A stretch of 64,000 nt of DNA, from assembly GCA_963772845.1 (NCBI GenBank), contig CAVYYW010000027.1:62001-126000 (forward strand), in the 5' to 3' direction. Shown here one piece after another: positions 52,959-62,270 of this stretch. Within the stretch, counting starts at the first letter, position 1. Every line of letters begins with the position of its first letter. Source of the stretch: CAVYYW01 sp963772845. GTDB taxonomy: Bacteria; Bacillota; Bacilli; Bacillales; Sporolactobacillaceae. The notes below the pieces were generated by a model. That model made no database searches. It was not told where the DNA came from and was given only the letters and a program-made list of their open reading frames with translations. The position numbers and the translations under genes were made by a program.

Positions 52959-54032
52959 ATGTTTGACCGTTTACAGTCCCTGGAGGATCGTTATGATAAA
53001 TTAAATCAGCTGCTTTCAGATCCTGAGGTAATCAGTGATACGAAAAAGCTGAGGGAGTATTCAAAAGAACAAGCAGATTTGGAAGAAACCGTGTTGACCT
53101 ATCGCCGGTATAAAGAAATCAGTGATGAGCTTAAAGAAGCCAAGATCATGATGGAAGATAAACTGGAAGCGGAAATGCGCGAAATGGTACGCGGTGAAAT
53201 CAGCGAATTAGAAGAAGAGCAGGAAACACTTGAAGAACGTCTCAAAGTTCTTCTTATTCCTAAAGATCCGAATGATGATAAGAACGTTATTGTCGAAATC
53301 CGCGGTGCAGCAGGCGGTGACGAAGCAGCATTATTCGCAGGGAATCTGTTTAAAATGTATACAAAATATGCTGAAGCACAAGGATGGCGTCCTGAAGTGA
53401 TCGAAGCCAGCCCAAGTGAAGTCGGCGGCTATAAAGAAGTTATTTTTATGATTAACGGAAAAGGTGCTTATTCCAAGATGAAGTATGAAAATGGCGCCCA
53501 TCGCGTCCAACGTGTTCCCGAAACGGAATCAGGCGGGCGGATTCATACATCTACGGCAACCGTTGCGGTGCTTCCTGAAGCTGAAGAGGTGGAAATTACC
53601 ATCCATGAGAAGGATGTCCGAGTTGATACATTTACATCAAGCGGTCCCGGCGGTCAAAGTGTTAACACAACCATGTCCGCTGTCCGGCTGACGCATCTTC
53701 CGACTGGTACGGTTGTCTCATGTCAGGATGAAAAGTCTCAAATTAAAAATAAAGAAAAAGCTATGAAAGTCCTGCGCGCACGGGTCTATGATAAATTCCA
53801 GAAGGAAGCTCAGGCTGAATATGATGCAACCCGGAAGTCAGCGGTTGGCACAGGTGACCGATCTGAACGGATCCGGACGTACAATTTTCCGCAAAGCCGC
53901 GTCACGGATCACCGTATCGGTCTGACGATTCAAAAATTGGATCAGATTCTTGAAGGACGTCTCGACGACATTATTAATGCTCTAATTATGGAAGAACAAG
54001 CAAAAATGATTGAACAGGCGGAAGCAAACTAA
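52959..54032 (+). CDS. prfA: Peptide chain release factor 1
   Basis: 357-residue RF1 that reads UAA/UAG stop codons. Contains the peptidyl-hydrolase GGQ motif (SSGPGGQSVNTT), the class-I release factor signature GDRSERIRTYNFPQ and, near residue 190, the decoding PETESGGR region that includes the P-x-T tripeptide. Start ATG 52959 has GAGGTGA seven bases upstream and matches homologues. Its stop overlaps the prmC start. Confidence 0.96.
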   Translation: MFDRLQSLEDRYDKLNQLLSDPEVISDTKKLREYSKEQADLEETVLTYRRYKEISDELKEAKIMMEDKLEAEMREMVRGEISELEEEQETLEERLKVLLIPKDPNDDKNVIVEIRGAAGGDEAALFAGNLFKMYTKYAEAQGWRPEVIEASPSEVGGYKEVIFMINGKGAYSKMKYENGAHRVQRVPETESGGRIHTSTATVAVLPEAEEVEITIHEKDVRVDTFTSSGPGGQSVNTTMSAVRLTHLPTGTVVSCQDEKSQIKNKEKAMKVLRARVYDKFQKEAQAEYDATRKSAVGTGDRSERIRTYNFPQSRVTDHRIGLTIQKLDQILEGRLDDIINALIMEEQAKMIEQAEAN

Positions 54033-54926
54033 TGACTAAGAAGCGATTCGAGGCCCTTAATTGGGCTTCTTCTTTTTTAAAGAGCCATCAAAAAGACGAG
54101 AATGCCGGAGAAATCCTTTTGCAACACAGGCTGGATGTGAACCGGACAGGTCTGCTCAGTGACCTGCATGCGCCATTAAGCCCAGAAGACTGGAATTGGT
54201 TTTATGAAAAGGTGACCGAGCATGCCTTGAATAGCACGCCGGTTCAGCACATAACAGGGACAGAATTTTTCTATGGCAGACCATTTAAAGTAAACCGCGC
54301 ATGTTCTGATTCCGCGTCCAGAAACAGAGGAAGTGGTTCAGGCAGCTCTGAATCAGATCAACCGCTTTTTCGGGGAGACAAAGAACGTGACGGTGGCAGA
54401 TATCGGAACCGGAAGCGGTATTATTGCGATTACTGTGGCTAAAGAGAGAAGCGGAACCGCGGTCACGGCCGTTGATATTTCTCCCAAAGCGCTTGAAGTC
54501 GCCAGAGACAATGCAAAACGCCTTAGTGCAGACGTGCGTTTTATTGAAGGGAATGTACTTGACCCTTTTGTTAACAAGGAAACATTTGATGTGGTGATCT
54601 CAAATCCGCCTTATATCTCTAAAGATGAAATGGAAAGTCTTCAGGATGTGGTCAGCGGCCATGATCCACATCTAGCGTTAACAGATCAGGGAGACGGCCT
54701 TTCTTTTTATCGCCGGCTTATCCAGGCCATTCCTAAAGTGATGAAGGATCAGATACTTGCTGTATTTGAAATTGGGCACACTCAAGGTCAGGCTGTGAAA
54801 GACCTTTTTACGGAGAGCTTTCCGGACACCTTAGTGGATGTTCAGATCATAAAAGATATTAATGGAAAAGATCGCATTGCCACAGCATTCATCGCCCGTC
54901 CAGATGCGAAGAGTGTCGGGTTTTGA
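54032..54926 (+). CDS. prmC: Release-factor glutamine methyltransferase, frameshifted
   Basis: SAM-dependent enzyme that methylates the GGQ glutamine of release factors, made in an operon with its substrate RF1. Frame one gives the N-terminal helical domain (LNWASSFLKSHQ, HITGTEFFYGRPFKVNR). After about 54298-54308 the protein goes on in the next frame as VLIPRPETEEVVQAALNQ, VADIGTGSGIIAITVA (SAM site) and ISNPPYIS (the NPPY catalytic motif) to 54926. One extra base accounts for it; joined length about 297. It overlaps prfA by one base. Likely a sequence error. Confidence 0.92.
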
Positions 54927-54993
54927 AGAACGATTAACCGTTTGATTCCCTCTCGATCCGTCTAGACTGTTTGACACAAGGGGGCGGGGGAAC

Positions 54994-55719
54994 ATGAAAA
55001 AGAAAACGGGAATTATACTTATTTTATCTCTTATGGTATTTATGCTGACATTGAATTTACAGGAACAGCTGTCAAAAGCGAGCGATAATAAAATGGCTAT
55101 TCCAAAGGATGCCATCCGGTTGAGAATACTGGCTAACAGTGATCATGCTGATGATCAGAGAGTGAAACGCGAAGTCAGAGATGTGGTTAATCATCAAATC
55201 GAGGGCTGGGTTCAGGATCTTAAGACAGCGCCTCAAGCAAAACAAGTTATCCAGGCTCATCTGGGTACGATCCGTTCGCTTGTTAAGCAGCAGTTAATCA
55301 AGGAAGGTCTTCCACCGGTCTACACCGTGAAGTTAGGAGAAGCTGATTTTCCAACTAAATTGTATGGCGGAACCGTCTACCCAGCCGGTCAGTACCAAGC
55401 GCTGGTTGTCACATTAGGTAAAGGACAAGGGGCAAACTGGTGGTGTGTCCTATTCCCGCCGCTGTGTTTCCTTGATTTTGAGCATGGCGATGCCGTAAAG
55501 CCTGACCAAGCTAGTCAGAATACTGCCGAGGCCAAGTCAGCTGACACACAAGCCTCTGGAACAGATGCTGCACCAGCAGTTACAGCACAAAAAGAACAAC
55601 CTGAAGCAGCGGCAGTCCAAAAAGAACAACCTGAACAAACTCAAACTAAAAAACCGGAAATAAAAGTTGAATTTTTTGCCTGGGAATGGGCCCAAAAGGC
55701 TGTTCATTTGCTCCGGTGA
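54994..55719 (+). CDS. spoIIR: Stage II sporulation protein R
   Basis: Secreted forespore signal that triggers SpoIIGA to process pro-sigma-E in the mother cell. 241 residues: N-terminal signal/anchor helix (about 5-23), then the conserved SpoIIR domain (DAIRLRILANSDHADDQRVK, GGTVYPAGQYQAL, GANWWCVLFPPLCFLD) and a C-terminal low-complexity spacer with repeated QKEQPE before a final EFFAWEWAQK. GGGGGCGGGG precedes the ATG. The spacer makes it slightly longer than usual. Intact. Confidence 0.93.
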   Translation: MKKKTGIILILSLMVFMLTLNLQEQLSKASDNKMAIPKDAIRLRILANSDHADDQRVKREVRDVVNHQIEGWVQDLKTAPQAKQVIQAHLGTIRSLVKQQLIKEGLPPVYTVKLGEADFPTKLYGGTVYPAGQYQALVVTLGKGQGANWWCVLFPPLCFLDFEHGDAVKPDQASQNTAEAKSADTQASGTDAAPAVTAQKEQPEAAAVQKEQPEQTQTKKPEIKVEFFAWEWAQKAVHLLR

Positions 55720-55732
55720 ACTGGAGGGAACC

Positions 55733-56762
55733 ATGGAAACGAAAATCTGGCAGCTTCCTGCCGGGGAACGGCTTCCTGACATAAAAGAAGCCGCCTTGCT
55801 GCTTAAAAAAAATGAAGTTGTCGCTTTTCCGACAGAAACGGTTTACGGTCTGGGTGGAAATGCGCTGTCCGATCAAGCCATTGATAAAATTTATCAGGCG
55901 AAAGGGCGGCCGGGCGACAACCCGTTGATTGTACATATTTCAGAAAAAAAACAAATCCATGATTTGTGTACGCAGGTGACCCCGGCTGCCGAAAAGCTGA
56001 TTAACGCTTTTTGGCCGGGGCCATTGACCGTTATTTTACCAAGTAATGGAAGTGTGTCTGAGAAAGTAACAGCTGGCCTTCCAACCGTTGCGGTCAGAAT
56101 GCCTGAGCATCCGATTGCGTTAGCATTAATCCGTGAAGCGGGGCTGCCGGTTGCCGCTCCCTCTGCAAATACATCTGGCCGTCCAAGTCCAACATCAGCT
56201 GGACATGTGATTAAAGATCTAAAAGGTAAAATAGCAGGAATCGTAGATGGAGGTATGACGGGGGTCGGTTTAGAGTCCACGGTTGTCGATGCAACATCTT
56301 CTCCTATTACCATTCTTCGCCCAGGCGGAATAACCCGTGCGCAGCTGGAAGAGGTTATTGGAAAAGTCACTGTCGATCCCTCTTTGCTGAACGAAAAAGC
56401 CCGTCCAAAATCGCCTGGTATGAAATATACTCATTATGCTCCGCAAGCACCGCTTTTTCTGGTGGAGAGCGGTATCTCAGGTATTAATAGCGAAATAGAG
56501 CATGCCCATAACGAACGAAAAAAAACGGGAGTGCTGACGGTGGATGAACATGTGCGTGAATTTCCTGCAAGCGGACATTATATTGTCCTGCGGCAGCCTG
56601 AAAAATCCCGCGACAATTGCCAGAGGGCTGTACAATGCTCTTAGGACATTTGATGATACAGAGGCAGAAATAATATTTTGCGAAGTTTTTTCGGAAGATG
56701 GCATTGGAGAAGCGATTATGAACAGATTAAGAAAAGCAGCAGGTGGCAGGGTAGTTAAATGA
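55733..56762 (+). CDS. sua5: Threonylcarbamoyl-AMP synthase Sua5, frameshifted
   Basis: Makes L-threonylcarbamoyl-AMP for the t6A37 modification of tRNAs. YrdC domain in the first 200 residues (VVAFPTETVYGLGGNA, KGRPGDNPLIVHI, APSANTSGRPSPTSAGHV) and a Sua5 C-terminal domain after SPGMKYTHYAP. At about 56590-56600 the frame breaks after GHYIVL and continues in the next one as SCGSLKNPATIARGLYNALR to EAIMNRLRKAAGG and 56762. A single-base indel; restored length about 343, the normal Sua5 size. CTGGAGGGAACC precedes ATG 55733. Confidence 0.92.
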
Positions 56763-56834
56763 TCCCCGCGTGCCTTCTAAACCCTTCTCGTCCAGCATAA
56801 AGTAAGGTAGCAGAACGAGAAGGAGCGAATAATC

Positions 56835-57402
56835 TTGATAACATACAGTTTCGCAGGCGAAGAATTTGCCCTGCTTATGATGGCCCTTGCCCTCGGAATG
56901 GACGCGTTCTCTGTCAGTCTCGGTATGGGAACCATGCCGATCCGGAAGCGCCAGATTGCAAAAGCAGGCGTTGTAATTGGAGGGTTTCACGTTCTCATGC
57001 CGCTAGGCGGTCTGTTTATCGGCGGCCTCATTTCTAAGCATTTCGGTCAAATCGCAATGATCGCAGGCGGCGCAATATCTAGTGATTATTGGCGGCCAAA
57101 TGATACTAAGCAGTTTAAGTAAGAATGAGCAGGAGCATATATTCAGACCGGTTGGCATCGGTTTGTTTATTTTTGCGTTAAGCGTCAGTCTGGACAGTTT
57201 TTCAGTTGGGCTGAGTCTGGGGATTTTTGGAGCTAAAGGTCTTTTTGCTATTTTACTATTCGGCATGACAGCAATGGTATTAACTTGGGCTGGTTTTTTA
57301 ATAGGTCAGAAAACACATGTCCTGCTTGGCCGGTCAAGTGAAATCCTTGGTGGCTGTATCCTAATTGGTATGGGAATCAAACTGCTTTGCTCCATGCATT
57401 AA
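56835..57402 (+). CDS. mntP: Manganese efflux pump MntP, frameshifted
   Basis: Six-helix Mn2+ exporter. Starts at TTG 56835 with AAGGAG ten bases upstream. Part one holds helices 1-3 (ALALGMDAFSVSLGMG with the conserved Asp, GGFHVLMPLGG). After about 57070-57082 the frame shifts and helices 4-6 follow (FALSVSLDSFSVGLSLG, WAGFLIGQ, IGMGIKLL) to 57402. The DAFSVSLG/DSFSVGLSLG pair is the diagnostic inverted repeat of the family. In B. subtilis this is ywlD. A one-base indel, probably an error. No yybP-ykoY-type riboswitch is obvious in the short upstream gap. Confidence 0.88.
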
Positions 57403-57489
57403 ATGTTTGGAAAAGGGCTGGGAAAAGCGTCCATTTCTAATGTCAAAATGGACAAAATGGTGTATGATAAAGCATAAAGAGGTGTTGTG

Positions 57490-58116
57490 ATGACAAACGT
57501 TTTATTCGTCTGTACGGGGAACACTTGCCGAAGCCCTATGGCAGAGGTTCTTCTTAGAGAAAAAGGAATGGGGCGGTTTGAGGTAAAGTCAGCGGGGATT
57601 TTTGCCGGGATGGGAAGCCCTGCTCATCAGAATGCCGTTAAAGTACTCTCCACACGTCAGATGACAGTCGATCACCGTTCGCAGCCTTTAAATGACATGC
57701 TCATAGAATGGCCCGATTATATTTTCACAATGACGGAGAATCATAAGCAGCTGTTGCTGCAGCGTTACCCGGCTGCTTATAACAAGGTATACACGTTAAA
57801 AGAATTTCTAATAGATGATAAAGCCTCTCATGAATTATGGGGGAAATTGCAGGATACAATGATTCAACTTGAAGAAAAAAGAGCACAATATCTTTACAGT
57901 CTGACTGATTCGGATCTTACGGAGAAAGAGCGGGCTGAACGGGAAGAAGCATTCAATAATGAAATCGAGCATGAGCAGCGATTAATGCTTGAATTGGAGT
58001 CGCGGTTACCTGACGTCGACATTAAAGATCCATACGGGGGCGATGAAGCGACCTATGAATCGGCCTGTGAAGAGCTCGAACGGCTCATTGATCAATTGAT
58101 CGACAAATTATCTTAA
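57490..58116 (+). CDS. ywlE: Protein-arginine phosphatase YwlE, with insertion
   Basis: Low-molecular-weight phosphatase fold; removes phosphate from arginine residues marked by McsB. Active site FVCTGNTCRSPMAE, in which the Thr after Asn is the residue that selects phosphoarginine. The general acid region DPYGG lies near residue 181, whereas it is near 118 in B. subtilis YwlE (150 residues). The extra 60 or so residues (about 109-178) are charged and helical, perhaps a coiled coil (LEEKRAQYLY, KERAEREEAFNN). A GTG at 57487 is an alternate start; AGAGGTG precedes. 208 residues. Confidence 0.88.
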   Translation: MTNVLFVCTGNTCRSPMAEVLLREKGMGRFEVKSAGIFAGMGSPAHQNAVKVLSTRQMTVDHRSQPLNDMLIEWPDYIFTMTENHKQLLLQRYPAAYNKVYTLKEFLIDDKASHELWGKLQDTMIQLEEKRAQYLYSLTDSDLTEKERAEREEAFNNEIEHEQRLMLELESRLPDVDIKDPYGGDEATYESACEELERLIDQLIDKLS

Positions 58117-58248
58117 AGTTTTCCCGGGAAATAATCGAATCTTGTCATTGAATTTTGTATTTAAAGGTATAGAATGAAGTCGGTTGATCAATCCCACTGG
58201 ACATGGCTAAGATAAATAAATGATTAATTGAAAGGACGAAAACTCCTA

Positions 58249-58821
58249 ATGGATGAATTCCAGAAAGATATTCAGCGGCAATTGACACAAGTGCTAGAGG
58301 ATTTGAATGCAGCGATGCCACTTAGCGACAGGCACGTACTTATTGTAGGGGCCAGTACGAGCGAGGTGATCGGTGAACATATCGGAACCTGTGGAACAGT
58401 AGAGGTGGCCGGCACGATTTATAAAGTGCTTTCTGAATTTCAAGAAAAGACAGGGGTTCATTATGCTTTTCAGTGCTGTGAGCATCTGAATCGCGCGCTT
58501 ATTGTAGAAAGAACCATTGCCGACCAGAAAATGCTTGAACAGGTCACTGTTGTTCCCATGCGATCAGCAGGCGGAGCCATGGCTTCCTATGCTTATAACA
58601 AAATGAAGGATCCTGTTGTGGTTGAAGCAATCAAAGGCGACTGCGGCATTGATATTGGTGATACATTTATAGGTATGCATCTTAAAGCGGTTGCAGTGCC
58701 TGTCAGAAGCCAGGTACGCGAAGTCGGAAAAGCCCACATCACACTTGCACGAACACGGCCAAAGCTCATCGGCGGTGAACGCGCGATCTATCCTGAAAGA
58801 GAAAAAGTCAATCACTTTTAA
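58249..58821 (+). CDS. ywlG: UPF0340 / DUF436 protein YwlG
   Basis: 190-residue protein of unknown function (TIGR01440/UPF0340 family). Seen: HVLIVGASTSEVIGEHIGT, FQCCEHLNRALIVER, DIGDTFIGMHLKAVAVP. Start ATG 58249 with AAAGGA 12 bases upstream; a TTG at 58228 overlaps that site. Comes directly after ywlE; rpiB, which separates them in B. subtilis, is missing here. Confidence 0.88.
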   Translation: MDEFQKDIQRQLTQVLEDLNAAMPLSDRHVLIVGASTSEVIGEHIGTCGTVEVAGTIYKVLSEFQEKTGVHYAFQCCEHLNRALIVERTIADQKMLEQVTVVPMRSAGGAMASYAYNKMKDPVVVEAIKGDCGIDIGDTFIGMHLKAVAVPVRSQVREVGKAHITLARTRPKLIGGERAIYPEREKVNHF

Positions 58822-58840
58822 ACAATAAGAAACGCATACA

Positions 58841-58871
58841 AAGCCTGTCGGATTTCCGGCGGGCTTTTTTC
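58841..58871 (+). terminator. Terminator of ywlG
   Basis: AAGCCTGTCGG pairs with CCGGCGGGCTT around ATTT, then T residues. Confidence 0.8.
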
Positions 58872-58978
58872 GTTCTGAAAAGCCCAATATTATCCACTAA
58901 AATCGTTTTTCTCATGACGCAAATGATGTGTTAATATAGGGAAGGATGGAAGATAAGCTATAGAGTGGAGGGATAAAT

Positions 58979-60223
58979 TTGGAAACAATAAAAACAAAAG
59001 ATACAGAAGTTTTTGAAGCGATTCAGCAAGAGCTAGGACGTCAGAGGGATAAAATAGAACTGATTGCGTCTGAGAACTTTGTGAGTGAAGCGGTCATGGA
59101 GGCAGCGGGTTCCGTACTGACGAACAAGTATGCAGAAGGTTACCCTGGCCGACGGTATTATGGAGGCTGTGAATATGTTGATGTGATTGAAAACTTGGCA
59201 CGCGACCGGGCAAAAAAACTCTTCGGCGCTGAACACGCCAATGTCCAGCCACATTCAGGAGCTCAAGCGAACATGGCAGTTTACTTTACGATTCTTGAGC
59301 ATGGCGATACCGTTCTCGGCATGAATCTCTCTCATGGCGGTCACTTGACACACGGCAGTGCTGTTAACTTCAGCGGCAAACAGTATAATTTTGTCGATTA
59401 CGGTGTGGATCAGGACACCCACACAATCAACTACGATGATGTTCTAGAAAAAGCAAAAGAGCACCAGCCTAAACTGATTGTTGCAGGAGCCAGTGCTTAT
59501 CCACGGTCGATTGATTTCGCGCGGTTCCGTGAAATTGCTGATGAAGTTGGCGCTTACCTCATGGTCGATATGGCGCATATCGCTGGACTTATTGCTGCAG
59601 GACTTCACCCTAACCCTGTTCCTTTTGCTGATTTTGTTACAACGACCACTCACAAAACACTTCGCGGTCCACGCGGCGGAATGATCCTATGCAAGGAAGA
59701 ATTCGCGAAGAAAATTGATAAATCTGTGTTCCCAGGACTTCAAGGCGGTCCTTTGATGCACGTCATCGCCGCTAAAGCCGTCGCTTTTGGCGAAGCACTT
59801 CAAGACGGATTCAAAGACTATTCCCAGCAAATCATCAATAATGCAAAAGCACTGGGAGAAGCTTTGGTTGCAGAAGGTATTGATCTTGTTTCAGGCGGGA
59901 CAGACAATCATCTGCTTCTGCTCGATGTTCGCAAAGCCGGACTGACAGGTAAAGTGGCAGAACGCGCCCTTGATGATATCGGCATTACGACGAATAAAAA
60001 TACGATTCCGTTTGACACCGAAAGTCCCTTTGTCACAAGCGGCGTAAGAATGGGAACAGCAGCGGTCACTACCCGCGGTTTTAAAGAAGAAGATATGAAA
60101 GAAATCGCTGGAATTATCGCCTTCACTCTAAAGAATCATGAAAATGAAGAAAAACTGAAGGAAGCATCTAACCGTGTCCTATCACTCACAAGTCGCTTTC
60201 CTTTATACGAAAATATGAAATAA
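58979..60223 (+). CDS. glyA: Serine hydroxymethyltransferase
   Basis: PLP enzyme that converts serine and tetrahydrofolate to glycine and methylene-THF. 414 residues; PLP lysine in TTTTHKTLRGPRGG; conserved SENFVSEAV, YAEGYPGRRYYGG, PHSGAQAN and VSGGTDNHL. Start codon TTG at 58979 after AGTGGAGGG. Strong terminator follows. Intact. Confidence 0.97.
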   Translation: METIKTKDTEVFEAIQQELGRQRDKIELIASENFVSEAVMEAAGSVLTNKYAEGYPGRRYYGGCEYVDVIENLARDRAKKLFGAEHANVQPHSGAQANMAVYFTILEHGDTVLGMNLSHGGHLTHGSAVNFSGKQYNFVDYGVDQDTHTINYDDVLEKAKEHQPKLIVAGASAYPRSIDFARFREIADEVGAYLMVDMAHIAGLIAAGLHPNPVPFADFVTTTTHKTLRGPRGGMILCKEEFAKKIDKSVFPGLQGGPLMHVIAAKAVAFGEALQDGFKDYSQQIINNAKALGEALVAEGIDLVSGGTDNHLLLLDVRKAGLTGKVAERALDDIGITTNKNTIPFDTESPFVTSGVRMGTAAVTTRGFKEEDMKEIAGIIAFTLKNHENEEKLKEASNRVLSLTSRFPLYENMK

Positions 60224-60227
60224 AACG

Positions 60228-60261
60228 AACGCTGGCTCAATACTGAGTCAGCGTTTTTTTG
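60228..60261 (+). terminator. Terminator of glyA
   Basis: AACGCTGGCTCA pairs with TGAGTCAGCGTT around TAC, followed by seven T. Confidence 0.88.
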
Positions 60262-60301
60262 AAATGCAAGAAAGGTATTTCCGCGGAAGAGGCAAATAAA
60301 T

Positions 60302-60661
60302 CAGTTGAAACGGTGCGTCACAGCGCACCGCTTATTTTGAATGAAATGGAGCCTGCCGGGCAAATGCCGGCAGGTTTTCTTGTTTGTTGAGAAGGAAAAA
60401 TTAGGGAAGTGGACAGTAAACCATCAAAAGTGGACAGTAAATCAGTGAAAGTGGACAGTAAACCAGTGAAAGTGGCAGCGAGCAAACCAGCGAAAGTGGC
60501 AGGCAAACACGGAAGCTGGACAATAGAGCCAACATGGGAACGGTCCCAAACGCCCTTGAAGAACGGATCAGATCAAGTCGGAAGCTGATTTATCATTGTT
60601 CTATTTAAAATCAGCGTAATTTCATGAAAAATCGTGATTTTTCACACCTTATTAGTTTTCA
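60302..60661. repeat. Family-D cassette, copy 1
   Basis: About 360 bp in order: CGGTGCG/CGCACCG hairpin; CCTGCCGG/CCGGCAGG hairpin followed by TTTTCTTG; an internal array of a 21-bp unit (AGTGGACAGTAAACCATCAA, A), partly degenerate; a unique-looking GGGAACGGTCCC; GCTGATTT/AAATCAGC hairpin; GAAAAATCGTGATTTTTC palindrome. Copies follow at 60667, 62142 (partial) and 62271. On the minus strand the 21-bp period gives a seven-residue repeat (LLSTFDG) but no ribosome site. Confidence 0.8.
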
Positions 60662-60666
60662 AAATG

Positions 60667-61000
60667 CAGTTGAAACGGTGCGTCACAGCGCACCGTTTAT
60701 TTTGAATGAAATGGAGCCTGCCGGGCAAATGCCGGCAGGTTTTCTTGTTTGTTGAGAAGGAAAAATTAGGGAAGTGGACAGTAAACCATTAAAAGTGGAC
60801 AGTAAACCATCGAAAGTGGACAGGTAAATCAGTGAAAGTGGCAGGCAAACACGGAAGGTGGACAATAGAGCCAATATGGGAACGGTCCCAAACGCCCTTG
60901 AAGAACGGATCAGATCAATTCGGAAGCTGATTTATCATTGTTCTATTTAAAATCAGCGTAATTTCATGAAAAATCATGATTTTTCACACTTTATTGCTCT
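60667..61000. repeat. Family-D cassette, copy 2
   Basis: Nearly the same as copy 1, with three 21-bp units instead of five and a changed centre in the last palindrome (GAAAAATCATGATTTTTC). It begins six bases after copy 1 ends. Confidence 0.8.
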
Positions 61001-61123
61001 TATTTAGCTGTGCGGAGATTGCTTAAGCAGAACACATCTTTGAAAATATAAAATTATAAATAATTTAAAGGAATTCAAAGAAAATTGTAGAAATTAACAT
61101 TTAAAACATCTGGAGGGATGCTC

Positions 61124-62128
61124 TTGATTCAAAAAGAGTTAATGAAATCAATAAAGCTTATGCAACATGAAGCCTTGCTTAATCGTTTGTCTGAGACCCA
61201 TCCTCAATATAAGAGAATCCAAAGGGAACATTGGAAATATTCCTCCGGTCATAAAGGGGAGCAATCGCTGAGTAATATTATCCAAAGAGAAATGCTTGAT
61301 GAAGAGGGTATTATTTTATATGACATTAGACTCAAAATTTCTGAGGATGAATTTTTTCAAATGGATGTATCATTTTTCACTTCTCGTTTTATTTTGATTT
61401 TCGATTCTAAATATATCGGCGGAGAGCTTTATTTCGAGGAGAAATTTTCACAATTAATTCGAAAGTCTAATAATGGAGAGATCGATAGATTTGATAATCC
61501 CATAATTCAGCTTAAAAACCAGGCAAGGCATCTTAATGGGTGGCTACAGAAGAATAAATTCCGCCCTCTCCCTATTGATACTCTTGTTGTCATTACCCAC
61601 CCCAAAGCGTCAATAAGCACCAGCCCCAATTATACCGAAGCAGAACGCACCGTAACGAACCTTCAAGGAATGCCATTTAAAATGAAAAAAGCCACAAGGA
61701 GATTCCAAAAATCATTAGTCATCGATAGAGAAGTCAAAAAAATGGCAAGAGCATTATATAAGCAAAATGTTCCATTACACTCAGATATTCTTTCGCTTTA
61801 CAATCTAAAAAATGATGACATAAGCCAGGGTGTTTTATGCCTCAAATGTTCCTTTAGACCAATGGTTAGAATTTATGGGACGTGGTTTTGTCCTAAATGT
61901 GAAAACACTTCCAAGACTGCACACATTGACGCGCTAATTGATTATTTTCTCCTGCTGGGTACCTCTATTAATAACCACCAATTCCGGGAAATGGTAAAAC
62001 TCTCTTCAATTTCAGTTTCTAATAAATTATTAAAACAATTAAATTTAAATCAGACGGGAACAGGTAAAGGAAGAAGATATAATCTAAACCTAAATGATCT
62101 GATCAAACGAGTGAATCATCCAAGGTAA
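61124..62128 (+). CDS. NERD (nuclease-related) domain protein
   Basis: 334 residues. The N-terminal half has the NERD plan: SGHKGEQSLSNII, a basic strand YDIRLKI, QMDVSFFTSRFILIFDSKYI (the D...DSK nuclease-like core) and LKNQARHLNGWL. Near residue 245-260 a CLKC...CPKC zinc ribbon follows, then a C-terminal helical part that may bind nucleic acid. Family members are suspected DNA- or RNA-processing enzymes and often sit near mobile DNA. AT-rich with codons unlike glyA and upp. TTG start chosen because GGAGGG lies six bases upstream; ATG 61118 touches that sequence. Enclosed by family-D repeats, which suggests insertion. Confidence 0.82.
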   Translation: MIQKELMKSIKLMQHEALLNRLSETHPQYKRIQREHWKYSSGHKGEQSLSNIIQREMLDEEGIILYDIRLKISEDEFFQMDVSFFTSRFILIFDSKYIGGELYFEEKFSQLIRKSNNGEIDRFDNPIIQLKNQARHLNGWLQKNKFRPLPIDTLVVITHPKASISTSPNYTEAERTVTNLQGMPFKMKKATRRFQKSLVIDREVKKMARALYKQNVPLHSDILSLYNLKNDDISQGVLCLKCSFRPMVRIYGTWFCPKCENTSKTAHIDALIDYFLLLGTSINNHQFREMVKLSSISVSNKLLKQLNLNQTGTGKGRRYNLNLNDLIKRVNHPR

Positions 62129-62141
62129 CCATGCTGGAGAC

Positions 62142-62266
62142 GGTAGGCAAATCATAAGGAGCCAGCATGGGAACGGTCCCACACGCCCTTGAAGAACGGA
62201 TCGGCTCAATTCGGAAGCTGATCAGCAGTACTTCATGATTTTTCACACCTTAATAATTTTTAAAAA
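62142..62266. repeat. Family-D cassette, 3'-half copy after the NERD gene
   Basis: Holds only the end of the cassette (GGTAGGCAAATCATAAGGAG, GGGAACGGTCCC, CGCCCTTGAAGAACGGATC, CATGATTTTTCACACC). The first half is absent, as if replaced by the NERD gene. Confidence 0.7.
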
Positions 62267-62270
62267 ATGT

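Noticed and set aside
60411..60520. Short-period CRISPR-like array in family D
   Set aside because: The period is 21 bp with no spacers, which is too short for a CRISPR.
61124..62128. NERD gene as part of a restriction or defence operon
   Set aside because: No methyltransferase, helicase or other defence gene lies nearby in this window; only repeats flank it. A defence role remains possible but is not supported.
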